Positions 34,811 through 45,640 of a DNA stretch of 64,000 nt are shown here, one piece after another. The notes beneath the pieces were generated by a model. It worked only from the letters and a program-made list of their open reading frames with translations, was not told the origin of the DNA and did no database searches. Position numbers and translations under genes: made by a program. Origin of the DNA: Eunapius fragilis (Eukaryota > Porifera > Demospongiae > Spongillida > Spongillidae); NCBI GenBank assembly GCA_963681505.1, contig OY811974.1, forward strand, positions 11,918,490-11,982,489, written 5' to 3'. Within the stretch, counting starts at the first letter, position 1. Each line of letters starts with the position of its first letter.

Positions 34811-36060
34811 AAATAAAAATTAAAAACGATAATGAAATAAGTAAAACCACCCCCGCCAGCATCTTTCGGCGGACGAGAAACTAATAATCAAGTTTGTACG
34901 GCCTAAAGTTCATAGCTAGACTGGTTGATTTTTGAAAAATATATTAATTCGATGAAGACGCTGGCAATTACAAAAATGATAGCTAACTAGCTACAGCGGA
35001 AACGAAGGCAGTCAAAACGTTGGGTGGATGAGCATCTTCACGAACGTCAGCTGCAGGATCTGGACAGCTCTCTATAGCACTCCGGTCAAGTCCGATGTCA
35101 GTCCTAAGGTTTTGGTTACGTCGAAGGCCATATGATCTGATTGAATCTGTCTTTTAAGTTACGTATTTGAACCGGCCTTTTGCAGATACTGTTGGGCAAA
35201 GTTTGTTTCTGCTATGCTAAGCTTGCAGAGTTTCACATCTTGAAACTACTGCAAAGATAGGTGAGACATATACAAGTTTACCTAATAAAAGCACACACAC
35301 AGGCACGTGTACGGCGTTGAGTACTCATTTTTAGAACATATCTGGGCGCTGCAAAAGATACCACGGAGGAAATGCAATCGCTCCTAAGTCTAGTTACATG
35401 TTACAGTGTAAGGTCTGTTATGTAAGTAGCTCACCATTCAGCGTTCTTTGCTGGAGACACCATGGCCATCGCTGTCCGAATCAAACACGTGAGGAAAAAA
35501 AGAATTTTATAACTTAATTAGCCCCACTTGCGATCGTCAACACCTCCTCCCTCACTGCTTGCGTGCAAAAGATGCACAAATGTTGCTTTCACGATCTCAT
35601 AGCAGGTTTTTCACTTACATGCATTTCATTATGTAATTGACTTATATTTTCGGTTCTACTTTTGCACTATAGACGCGGACCCACAAACACATGTACATTA
35701 TATGTATTAGGTAGCGAATCATACAGTTATTGGTGATGGTTTTTATACGCAATGAATATTTAATGAGCTCTTCGAACCGAACATCGAACAAAGTCGAACC
35801 TCGAACCGTTCGATACACCGGTGTGTCTGATCGAGGCATGTTGTCCCCATGAAAAAAATTGTTCCCCCCCCCCCCCCCCCAGACATTCATGCCTTGGCAC
35901 CATTGTATCCCCGGACACAGCTGCCTAGGCCTAAATGTCACCTCTAGGCATGATAGTACTAGCCCCCCTAAGCAGTAGCTGCTCTATCTTATTGGCAATA
36001 GATTATCGTTTTTAATGATGCAATTTGAGATCCGCCAGTTTCTTAAAACACGCGGTGTAT
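34811..36060. other. Duplicated non-coding stretch with TRAF first exon
   Basis: Apart from the putative 35-nt TRAF first exon at 35435-35469, I see no gene. Contents are AT-rich DNA, a poly-C run at about 35867-35880, and a segment at 35643-35776 that is also present at 51929-52075 and 40299-40436. Confidence 0.5.
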
Positions 36061-36350
36061 GTCTGCGCAACAACGTTGCGAAATTCGTTAAAGCTAATGC
36101 AGCTCTTCATCCAATCGCTGTGAAGTCCGAGGTTTGGTACCAAGACATTAGTTAGTGGTGTTGTGATCACTGCACATTATTTGTCACAGGTTGGCATTGA
36201 CCTAATCGGGCCCCCTCCCAGTGTCTGCTCAGGGGAATAGTTACATTGTCACACAGATGGACTACTTCTAAGTCCACATGACCAGAAGCAGAAGCTGTTA
36301 ACGATAAGAGTGCAGGAATATTTTTGCACAAAGCTATATGCAGGTTAAAT
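36061..36350 (+). mobile_element. Ty3/gypsy-type integrase relic
   Basis: Readable pieces: KANAALHPIAVKSEVW, then after about 46 bp QVGIDLIGPPPSVCSGNSYI and VTQMDYF, followed by a stop and decayed sequence. The order H-P-I-x-V-K-S-x-V-W ... G-I-D-x-I-G-P ... N-x-Y-I-V-T is the start of the integrase catalytic core of gypsy-like retroelements. Copies lie at 52380-52640 and 59335-59600. Confidence 0.7.
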
Positions 36351-36466
36351 ATGATACTAATCAGTAAGTTTCATTATAAACAAAATAATGCTTAAACACA
36401 ATGCACAGAATAATGACATACAAGAAATAACAGAATAGAAAGTAAAGATAATAATGATAACACAAT

Positions 36467-37200
36467 TAAGTTTAATACTCATGAAGGGGAGCACGGGCAC
36501 ATCTGAGGAGAATGGCTCTTGCATTCTGCCTCATCAATGTGACAGCCAGCAGGCAGTACATTTGGCTCAGTGCCTTAGCTTCATATAGTCCCACTTGCAT
36601 GCATGACTTGCCTCTTACTCAATCTGGAGAAGCATTCATGGGCTTCACACCCCAACCTCCATAGACCTCCACCACTAATGGAATGGCATGTCCAGTCCAA
36701 CCTTGCACACACCTGATCATTTTTGGCATGTTTTCCAGTCTCACCAACCTCTGCAGAGTTGTCTGGTCGCTTCCAGAACCAAGTCTGTATTAAGCGGACA
36801 GTTGACTTTCAGGTCAAAAGCTGCAAGGTTGGAGAGGGACCAGTTTGGCACCAGTACATCAGCTGGCCTAGAAAAGTCTAAGCCTGGACCTTTCTCCTGT
36901 TGAGGAGATAAGCATGCTTTGGAGCACAGATTGGCAAAACAGTCTCTCAGCTTATTGTGCCGTGCAATGATGTCTCCTCCAGAACGACATGTAAGGGTGT
37001 GGTGGCAAACTGGATCAAGGGCACTTGAGTAGAAGGGACATTTACTGTCAGCTGAGACAGGCAGACCTAGCCACCATTTCAATAGGACTTGTATCTCTTG
37101 AGGCTCCAAAGCTAAGTCATTGCATATGCAAGGAATAGCTCTCAACCAGACATTAGCGTTACTGGCTGATGCTGCTCTGAGTCTTGCTCTGGTACAGACT
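36467..37200 (-). mobile_element. Decayed retroelement ORF C-terminal region
   Basis: The minus strand reads VWLRAIP, LEPQEIQVLLKWWLGLPV, KCPFYSSALDPVCHHTLTCR, SGGDIIARHNKLRDCF and SRPADVLVPNWSLSNLAAFD. After a frameshift it continues as a match to the fragment at 18912-19238. The C-x2-F ... H-H-x-L-T-C ... G-G-D pattern is the conserved block downstream of the RT in a widespread animal retroelement group. Stops and frameshifts show it is dead. Confidence 0.65.
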
Positions 37201-37691
37201 GTGCTGTTAATAAGAACTGAGAGTCTTAAAGGAATTGTCTTCTATTTTGCCTAATAGATGGTGCTGCTGTGGAGGAGCTCATAAATCAAAATATTCAAAG
37301 CCCTCTATTATCAAGATTGCGGTTTAGGATTGTAATAACTAATAATAAGTAACACATGATCTGGATATGTGGTGAAACAGTACTGATTTCAAGCTCCTAG
37401 GTTCAATAGTGAGTTAAGACATCATTTGCTTTAAAGTTATTAAGGTTGAAGCTGTTATGTGGTAAATATTATTTTACTAGCATAAATTATTCCAGTATAA
37501 AATGAAAACGTTATTTGATTTGGTGAGATTATTTAATAATGCGTTATTAGAACTCTAAGTTAATACAGAAGAAGTGGTCATATAGCTTTTTCAAGTTTGA
37601 TTTGTTGTTTTGAATATTAACTAGTAAAACACCAATCAAATTTTTTCAAAGTCTCATCAATTTTATTCTGCAGTTTATAGATGACACAATT

Positions 37692-37953
37692 AAAGAAAAA
37701 TATTCTCTAAGGAGAAAGTTGGTGGGATATAGGAATTGGAGGCAAAGGTGGTGTAGAGAGGAAGGAAACAAGGTTTTGGGAAAAGAAAAACCAATATTTA
37801 GCACATAAATGTAACAGAACCAAAAGAAGTGCTAAATATAGGATTTTTGTCTCATTTTTCTTTTCCCAAACATTTGTTTCCTTCCTTTTTACACTACCTT
37901 TGCCTCCAATTCGTATATCTCACCAACTTTCTCGTAAGAGAATGTTTTTCTTT
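37692..37953. mobile_element. Fold-back (hairpin) element, family 1, copy h37
   Basis: Left arm AAAGAAAAATATTCTCTAAG ... GAAGGAAACAAGG and ...ATATTTAGCAC; the right arm is its inverse. The mid-arm sequence (TTTTGGGAAAAGAAAAA) differs from h31 but still pairs with its own partner. Confidence 0.8.
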
Positions 37954-38137
37954 ACTTCTTTCCTGTATTTTATTGTCGATGATTTCTGCGAATACTGGCA
38001 AGTGCTCACAAGTTATAATTATGACGTAGCCTCTTTAATTGACGATCGGGCACTCATGCAGTTCGCCCCCCCCCCCACCCCCTCCCCCCCCCACTTGAAT
38101 TACCGTCACGAGCAGACGCCCGCTTTTGTTAAGGATC

Positions 38138-38230
38138 AGCATTGTACGAAGCAGGAGGACTCTAACTCGTCGACCGTTTCGATTTCCTCTCGTCGTTTAG
38201 CTCTCCTCTTTTGTTGACGGGGAGGCATTT
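38138..38230 (-). other. Short basic ORF pointing toward hairpin h37
   Basis: It reads MPPRQQKRRAKRREEIETVD, ELESSCFVQC, then stop. The ATG context is TCAAAATGCC, matching the start at 31503 upstream of hairpin h31. It could be the truncated start of a transposon gene. Confidence 0.3.
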
Positions 38231-38570
38231 TGACAAAAACAACTTTGGTAGCCAAAAGTGGTGAAAACTGCGATCATATGAAATTCCCACCTGTTATAAC
38301 GTTTCTAAATGATACCCACGACCCGGGTCAATTCCTATGTAGAAACTACTACCGTAGTTCCTGATTAGTAATTAAAAGTTGGCGTATACGTAGTATTGTC
38401 AATTTAGTTAATTGCAAGCTATTTGATTTTATCTTTTGAACTCAGTAGCGGATCCAGGGGGGGGGGGGGGGGGGGGGGGGCGGGGCACGGCCCCCCCCCC
38501 CCCCCCCCCAATCCCCTTTAGTTAGCAATTCAATGATTGTAATAAAATGCGGGAGGGGGGGGCCTTAGAT

Positions 38571-39612
38571 CAGTGGCGGATACAGGGGGGGGGGGGGGGG
38601 GGGGGTTCCGGGGGTCGTAACCTCCCCCTCAGGGCCAAGCATGAAATTATTATATCACGTGCACTGTTTATGAATATCATATTGTACCCCATGCACGTGT
38701 CTTTTTGTCAGCAGTTCGCGCGCGATGAAACGATCAACGTCAATTTTGGCATATTTCCCAGTGGGGGGGGGGGGGGGGTTCCAGGGTGTCTGGACCCCTC
38801 CCTCGAACCTGAATATGAATATAATTAGCATATGACGTGTCGCACGTGAGATATACATTTCTACGGAGTGCACTTCGTGAAGTTGCTAAATAGCTTATCT
38901 TATTGCTTATTCATTGGTTAGTACTATATTTTAGTTCTGTAAATTGCGAGATACGTAGTAGGCTGGTATTTATACGTAAGATAAATGTATTCCAAAATGC
39001 TAACCCACGGTCGTTTCTTTCCGTAGTTATTTTGATTCGTGCTCTATTATTAGTACCATCAAGGTTGAATGCGCCTTGCTGCAAGACCATTGCAAATTTA
39101 AATTTTAAATTATAAATTTTAACAAAGAAACTAAGCCGGCGCATGTAACGTACAATGCAAATCTGCGACGAAACACACTAGCCGTATAAATCCGCAAAAC
39201 CACAATAGCCTGGAAACCATTACGTAACGGAGTGGCACGCATTTATTGGTTGTGATTGTTTCCGTTTCTAATCCCCCTAAATGTACAATCTGTGGAATGT
39301 GTACAAAACAATTTTTCGGTAAATTTTAAGTGGTTCAAATAGCAAAGGAAACCGCATGCATGTAACAACACAGCCATTTAAATCCATAAGACTACAATAG
39401 CCGGCAGAAATGTAACGGAGTGTCACTCATTTATTGGTGTTGATTGCCTTAGTTTCCAATCCCCGGCCCCCTTACATGTACAATCTGTGGAAAAATTGGA
39501 ATGCGCACCAAAAAAATTTTCGCGCGCGAAGCGCGCGCCCCTCCCCCTCATCAATTATTCATATCGGACCCCCCCCCCCCCCCCCCTCGCCAAAATCCTG
39601 CATCCGCCCCTG
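38571..39612. mobile_element. 1.04-kb non-autonomous DNA transposon with TAGAT target duplication
   Basis: It starts CAGTGGCGGATACAGG and ends CCTGCATCCGCCCCTG (inverse CAGGGGCGGATGCAGG). The 5-bp direct repeat TAGAT is at 38566-38570 and 39613-39617. Inside are poly-G blocks and a tandem duplication of about 165 bp (39180-39300 and 39385-39490). No transposase. Partial relatives of the terminus appear at 38447 and, as CAGTGGTGGATT, at 62347, 63085 and 63350. Confidence 0.75.
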
Positions 39613-39654
39613 TAGATTGAACAATACAATTAACAGCGCAGGCCATGTGTATTA

Positions 39655-39867
39655 GGGCACGTCTCCAAACTATTTTGGAAAAGTTACCGTCATTTTGACG
39701 TTTCATTATAACCCCCCCCCCCCCCCCCCCCCCCCTCATAACGTCATTGATATCGAAGGTTGTGGGAGTCCGGCCGCCATGTTTTTGTCAGTACATCGGA
39801 TAACGTCACCAGCCACCTTAACGTCAAAATGACGTTAACTTTTCCAAAATACTTTGGAGACGCCTCC
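39655..39867. mobile_element. 213-bp fold-back MITE with TTA duplication (Harbinger-like)
   Basis: Ends GGGCACGTCTCCAAACTATT and the inverse of GGAGGCGTCTCCAAAGTATT. The arms continue TTGGAAAAGTTA and CGTCATTTTGACGTT. TTA flanks both sides (39652-39654, 39868-39870). The loop has a poly-C run. A 3-bp TWA duplication fits the PIF/Harbinger group. Confidence 0.65.
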
Positions 39868-40026
39868 TTACATCTACGTAATGGCGACCAATGCTAGCTG
39901 CGCTAAGAAGACCTGGCAGACCAGATCGGCTCTGCAAACGACTTCACATGCAGCGGAATGCCGACGAAGAGGAAAGCGTCAGCGATTACAGATTTCGTTA
40001 TTAATGCTATAGGATTTTTTATGTCG

Positions 40027-40290
40027 AATTTTATGGGTGTGGCCATACATGTACTGTACATGGGGTGTGGCCATACATGTACTGTACATAGGGTGTGGTC
40101 ATACATGTACTGTACATAGGGTGTGGTCATACATGTACTGTACATAGGGTGTGGCCATACATGTACTGTACATAGGGTGTGGTCATACATGTACTGTACA
40201 TAGGGTGTGGCCATACATGTACTGTACATAGGGTGTGGCCATACATGTACTGTACATGGGGTGTGGCCATACATGTACTGTACAATATAA
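40027..40290. repeat. 28-bp minisatellite, about nine copies
   Basis: The unit is CATACATGTACTGTACATAG plus GGTGTGGC/T. It is the same unit as the large array at 42903-45640. Confidence 0.95.
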
Positions 40291-40298
40291 GTCAAATT

Positions 40299-40460
40299 AT
40301 ATTTTATATTTTCGGTTCTACTTTTATAGTATAGACGCGGACGCACAAACACATGTACATTATATGTATTAGGTAGCGAATCATACAGTTATTGGTGATG
40401 GTTTTTATACGCAATGAATATTTAATGAGCGGTTCGAAGAACCGCTCATTAAATATTCAT
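40299..40460. repeat. Third copy of the 35643-35776 segment, ending in a perfect palindrome
   Basis: 40299-40436 matches 35643-35776 and 51929-52075. At its end TTTAATGAGCGGTTCG is followed at once by its inverse complement (palindrome about 40414-40460). Confidence 0.75.
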
Positions 40461-40463
40461 GTT

Positions 40464-40900
40464 GTCTATATATACATGTGTGCGCATGAGTGTCTATATA
40501 TACATGTGTGTGCATGAGTGTCTATATATACATGTGTGTGCATGAGTGTCTATATATATATACATGTGTGTGCATGTGTGTCTATATATACATGTGTGTG
40601 CATGTGTGTGTGTCTATGTATACATGTGTGTGCATGTGTGTCTATGTATACATGTGTGTGCATGTGTGTCTATATATACATGTGTGTGCATGAGTGTCTA
40701 TATATACATGTGTGTGCATGAGTGTCTATATATACATGTGTGTGCATGTGTGTTTATATATACATGTGTGTGCATGTGTGTCTATATATACATGTGTGTG
40801 CATGTGTGTCTATATATACATGTGTGTGCATGTGTGTGTCTATGTATACATGTGTGTGCATGTGTGTCTATATATACACATGTGTGTGCATGTGTCTATA
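40464..40900. repeat. 28-bp minisatellite (CATGTGTGTGCATGAG/TGTGTCTATATATA)
   Basis: About 15 copies with GAGTG/TGTG variants. ORFs through it are artefacts. Confidence 0.95.
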
Positions 40901-40902
40901 TA

Positions 40903-41672
40903 TACAGGGTGTTTGCAAAAGAACTCAACGCTCTAATATCCCTATAACTCAGGATTGAAATTAATAAACTGCTTGATTTCTTTAACTTATGCTGCAGTAG
41001 TTAGAGGCAAATACAAATATACAGTTAAGTAACTGAATCAAATCAGTCATAAAATGTTCAAAGCCCTCTATTAACAAAGTATTCAAGATTGCGATTTACG
41101 ATAATTGATTTTAATAAATAATAATAAGTAACACATGATCTGGATATGCGGTGGAACAGTACTGATTTCAAGTTCCTAATAGTGAGTTATTAACATTTAA
41201 GACCATCATTGCTTTAAGGTTATTAAGGTTGAAGCTGTTACGTGGTAAATATTTTTAATAACCATCATAAATTATTCCAGTATAAAATGAAGTACATAAC
41301 ACTATTTGATTTGGTAATAGATTTTTTAATGGTGCGTTATTAAAATTCAAAGTTAATACAGATGTGGTCATATAGCTTTTTCAAGTTTGATTTGTTGTTT
41401 TGAAATCAAATTTCATACGTTTTCAAAGTCTCATCAATTTTATTCTGCAGTTTATAAATGACATTATTAATTAAAAGTTGTCGGTTACATTGTTTTGTCA
41501 GTTTAGTTAATTGTAAGCTATTTGATTTTATCCTTTGAACTGCTAGAGATAAATGAATTGTAACAACGCAGTTCATATTTAACAAAACGTGGTTATTGTA
41601 TGTTCATAAATTCATTTAGATTGACAATCCTATTAAGAAATTATATTGTTGCCCTCTTTCGCAAAGACCCTG
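40903..41672. mobile_element. 770-bp non-autonomous mariner-like element
   Basis: Termini CAGGGTGTTTGCAAAAGAAC and the inverse of CAGGGTCTTTGCGAAAGAGG, flanked by TA at 40901-40902 and 41673-41674. The interior is AT-rich, without transposase. A truncated copy is at 37270-38445. The right end abuts duplicated block B. Confidence 0.7.
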
Positions 41673-41819
41673 TACATGTGCATATGTGTATGAGTGTATG
41701 TGTGTGTATGTGTGTGTGCATGTGTGTATGTGTGTGCATGTGTGTGTGTACAGACTCCTATTCATTCCCACACCTCACACATGTACTGACACACTATACT
41801 CTCACACTGACCTCACCAG

Positions 41820-42795
41820 ACTGGCTACCTGGTGTACGTTGTGTTGGTCCTGAGAGATTCCCTTGGCAACGTGGTGACCAACCTTGGCCTCACCACACCA
41901 TGGAACAGTACAGCCTCCCTCCACCACAGCGGTAGCACAAGGAGGTAAGGATGGCTCTCAAATGGCCCCTACACTGTTATCTCATGTCACCTTGTGCTGT
42001 ACGGTACACTCACACACTCTCACTCACTCCTTTATCCCTCCCTCACCATCCCTCACTCTCTCCCCCTCCTTTCCCTCTCCCTCCCTCACTCCCTCCCTCT
42101 CCTTCTCTTTCCCTCCCTCCATCCCTCCATCACTCTCTCCCTCCATCCCTCCCTCACTCCCCCCTCTCCCTCTCTCCAGTGCTCCTTCTCTTGAGGGAGT
42201 CACAACAGTTCCCTTGATATCAGGGAAGGCCAACTTCACCAGGCTGAGAGTCAGTGTGCCTGCTGACCAGCTAACGCTGAGCTTTGCTGTCCAGAACTTT
42301 GAGGCAACCACGTCTGTGGTGCTCACTGTTGTGGCTCCTCCCCCTGACACCGCCGAGAGGCACGTGTCCTTCCTTCTGACCGGGAATGTGAGGGGTGTGT
42401 CCTCACTGAGTCCTACTGCCATGACTTTGTTGGTTACAAGTGCTATGAGCGACCAACTGAACACTGACGTATCAAGGCTGGTCAACGTGACTGTAATGGT
42501 AGGGCAGCATTCAATAACATTGCTGTCAAGTACATATGCACATATCATCACTTTTCTTGGTGTGTGCACGTACGATAAGTTCTAGTATGCTATTGTGGAC
42601 AGAGGATGTATAGTCATGTACCCTCCTGTCCAGCATAACATGCCTACCCTATCCGAAATGACACGCCCTTAAATATCTCATGACAGGTAACGTCTGATGG
42701 TCTCCATGGATACTCTTGACCGTCAGCCAACAGACTCACCTCCAGAGCCTGCTCTTCAGGAGACCTTGGCTGCACTCAACCGCTCCACCATCACT
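41820..42795 (+). pseudogene. Orphan PKHD1L1 exons 38-40 (duplicated cassette)
   Basis: Exon copies at 41820-41944 (125 nt, intact borders), 42180-42498 (319 nt, intact) and 42687-42795 (109 nt against 117 in the parent). The 8-nt loss in the last one shifts the frame. The parent's Cys in TPWNCTATL is Ser here. The cassette lies 12.9 kb past the real gene's stop, with no membrane exons after it, so it cannot make the normal protein. It might be used as alternative downstream exons, but the frameshift argues against this. Confidence 0.85.
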
Positions 42796-42902
42796 GTAAG
42801 TCGCTACCTATTGCCATGGTTACCTGCTAGGTGGGGAGGGGGAGGAGGAGATAACTTGGAGTGTACGAATGTCCTTGTTTAATCTGTTCAGTAATTAATA
42901 AT

Positions 42903-45640
42903 TGCCAGGCCATACATGTACTGTACATAGGGTGTGGTCATACATGTACTGTACATGGGGTGTGGCCATACATGTACTGTACATGGGGTGTGGTCATACA
43001 TGTACTGTACATGGGGTGTGGCCATACATGTACTGTACATGGGGGTGTGGCCATACATGTACTGTACATAGGTGTGGCCATACATGTGCTGTACATGTGG
43101 GTGTGGCCATACATGTGCTGTACATGGGGTGTGGCCATACATGTACTGTACATAGGGTGTGGCCATACATGTACTGTACATAGGGTGTGGTCATACATGT
43201 ACTGTACATAGGGTGTGGTCATACATGTACTGTACATAGGGTGTGGTCATACATGTACTGTACATAGGGTGTGGCCATACATGTACTGTACATAGGGTGT
43301 GGTCGTACATGTACTGTACATGGGGTGTGGCCATACATGTGCTGTACATGGGGTGTGGCCATACATGTACTGTACATAGGGTGTGGCCATACATGTACTG
43401 TACATAGGGTGTGGTCATACATGTACTGTACATAGGGTGTGGTCATACATGTACTGTACATAGGGTGTGGCCATACATGTACTGTACATAGGGTGTGGTC
43501 ATACATGTACTGTACATAGGGTGTGGCCATACATGTACTGTACATAGGGTGTGGCCATACATGTACTGTACATAGGGTGTGGCCATACATGTACTGTACA
43601 TAGGGTGTGGTCATACATGTACTGTACATAGGGTGTGGTCATACATGTACTGTACATAGGGTGTGGCCATACATGTACTGTACATAGGGTGTGGCCATAC
43701 ATGTACTGTACATAGGGTGTGGTCATACATGTACTGTACATAGGGTGTGGCCATACATGTACTGTACATAGGGTGTGGTCATACATGTACTGTACATAGG
43801 GTGTGGCCATACATGTACTGTACATAGGGTGTGGCCATACATGTACTGTACATGGGGTGTGGCCATACATGTACTGTACATAGGGTGTGGCCATACATGT
43901 ACTGTACATAGGGTGTGGCCACACATGTACTGTACATAGGGTGTGGTCATACATGTACTGTACATAGGGTGTGGCCATACATGTACTGTACATAGGGTGT
44001 GGCCATACATGTACTGTACATGGGGTGTGGCCATACATGTACTGTACATAGGGTGTGGCCATACATGTACTGTACATAGGGTGTGGTCATACATGTACTG
44101 TACATAGGGTGTGGTCATACATGTACTGTACATAGGGTGTGGTCGTACATGTACTGTACATAGGGTGTGGCCATACATGTACTGTACATAGGGTGTGGTC
44201 ATACATGTACTGTACATAGGGTGTGGCCATACATGTACTGTACATAGGGTGTGGCCATACATGTACTGTACATAGGGTGTGGCCACACATGTACTGTACA
44301 TAGGGTGTGGTCATACATGTACTGTACATAGGGTGTGGCCATACATGTACTGTACATAGGGTGTGGCCATACATGTACTGTACATGGGGTGTGGCCATAC
44401 ATGTACTGTACATAGGGTGTGGCCATACATGTACTGTACATAGGGTGTGGTCATACATGTACTGTACATAGGGTGTGGTCATACATGTACTGTACATAGG
44501 GTGTGGTCATACATGTACTGTACATAGGGTGTGGCCATACATGTACTGTACATAGGGTGTGGCCATACATGTACTGTACATAGGGTGTGGCCATACATGT
44601 ACTGTACATAGGGTGTGGTCATACATGTACTGTACATAGGGTGTGGCCATACATGTACTGTACATAGGGTGTGGCCATACATGTACTGTACATGGGGTGT
44701 GGCCATACATGTACTGTACATAGGGTGTGGCCATACATGTACTGTACATAGGGTGTGGTCATACATGTACTGTACATAGGGTGTGGTCATACATGTACTG
44801 TACATAGGGTGTGGTCGTACATGTACTGTACATAGGGTGTGGCCATACATGTACTGTACATAGGGTGTGGCCATACATGTACTGTACATAGGGTGTGGCC
44901 ATACATGTACTGTACATAGGGTGTGGTCATACATGTACTGTACATAGGGTGTGGCCATACATGTACTGTACATAGGGTGTGGCCATACATGTACTGTACA
45001 TAGGGTGTGGCCATACATGTACTGTACATAGGGTGTGGTCATGCATGTACTGTACATAGGGTGTGGCCATACATGTACTGTACATAGGGTGTGGCCATAC
45101 ATGTACTGTACATAGGGTGTGGCCATACATGTACTGTACATAGGGTGTGGTCATACATGTACTGTACATAGGGTGTGGCCATACATGTACTGTACATAGG
45201 GTGTGGCCATACATGTACTGTACATAGGGTGTGGTCGTACATGTACTGTACATAGGGTGTGGTCGTACATGTACTGTACATGGGGTGTGGCCATACATGT
45301 ACGGTACATAGGGTGTGGTCGTACATGTACTGTACATGGGGTGTGGCCATACATGTACGGTACATAGGGTGTGGTCGTACATGTACTGTACATAGGGTGT
45401 GGCCATACATGTACTGTACATAGGGTGTGGTCGTACATGTACTGTACATAGGGTGTGGCCATACATGTACTGTACATAGGGTGTGGTCATACATGTACTG
45501 TACATAGGGTGTGGCCATACATGTACTGTACATAGGGTGTGGTCGTACATGTACTGTACATGGGGTGTGGCCATACATGTACGGTACATGGGGTGTGGCC
45601 ATACATGTACTGTACATAGGGTATGTACTGTACATAGGGT
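42903..45640. repeat. 28-bp minisatellite, about 97 copies
   Basis: The unit is CATACATGTACTGTACATAG plus GGTGTGGC or GGTGTGGT; internal TACATGTACTGTACA is nearly self-complementary. GGCC/GGTC and TAGGG/TGGGG variants alternate in longer blocks. Because 28 is not a multiple of three, minus-strand frames stay open for up to 220 codons. None is a gene. Confidence 0.95.

Larger units (their letters stand above)
29956..35469 (-). pseudogene. TRAF-like gene copy A (RING, TRAF zinc fingers, MATH), split by an insertion
   Basis: Same gene as the intact copy at 46554-51753. The RING and first zinc-finger piece is at 31988-32303, entered from an acceptor at 32304-32306. Reading runs from HLEACGY into an in-frame TAA formed by the inserted hairpin element. 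The remaining zinc fingers and the whole MATH domain (29956-30852) stay open but are separated by 1.14 kb of inserted DNA. The first exon (MAMVSPAKNAE plus TG, 35435-35469) and its GTGAGC donor are conserved. Splicing the insertion out as an intron does not restore phase with the sites I see. It could still make a truncated RING protein or a separate MATH protein. Confidence 0.7.
25590..36375. repeat. Segmental duplication, copy A
   Basis: Direct duplicate of 41673-52663, offset by about 15.4-16.6 kb depending on indels. Matching landmarks: PKHD1L1 exons 38-40 (41820-42795), the stretch from 29104 (45645), the TRAF-like gene (46554-51753), the 22-bp minisatellite (48062-50040), the 34.4-kb AT block (50590) and the gypsy integrase relic (52385). 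The largest differences are loss of exons 41-44 in B, a 1.14-kb insertion in A, and private transposons in each. Confidence 0.85.
37270..38445. mobile_element. Truncated, interrupted copy of the mariner-like element at 40903-41672
   Basis: 37270-37690 and 38355-38445 align with 41040-41465 and 41465-41550. The DNA between them (37692-38360) is an insertion carrying hairpin h37. The terminal inverted repeats are missing at both ends. Confidence 0.65.

Noticed and set aside
42888..45635. Many minus-strand ORFs of 80-220 codons
   Set aside because: Artefact of the 28-bp minisatellite.
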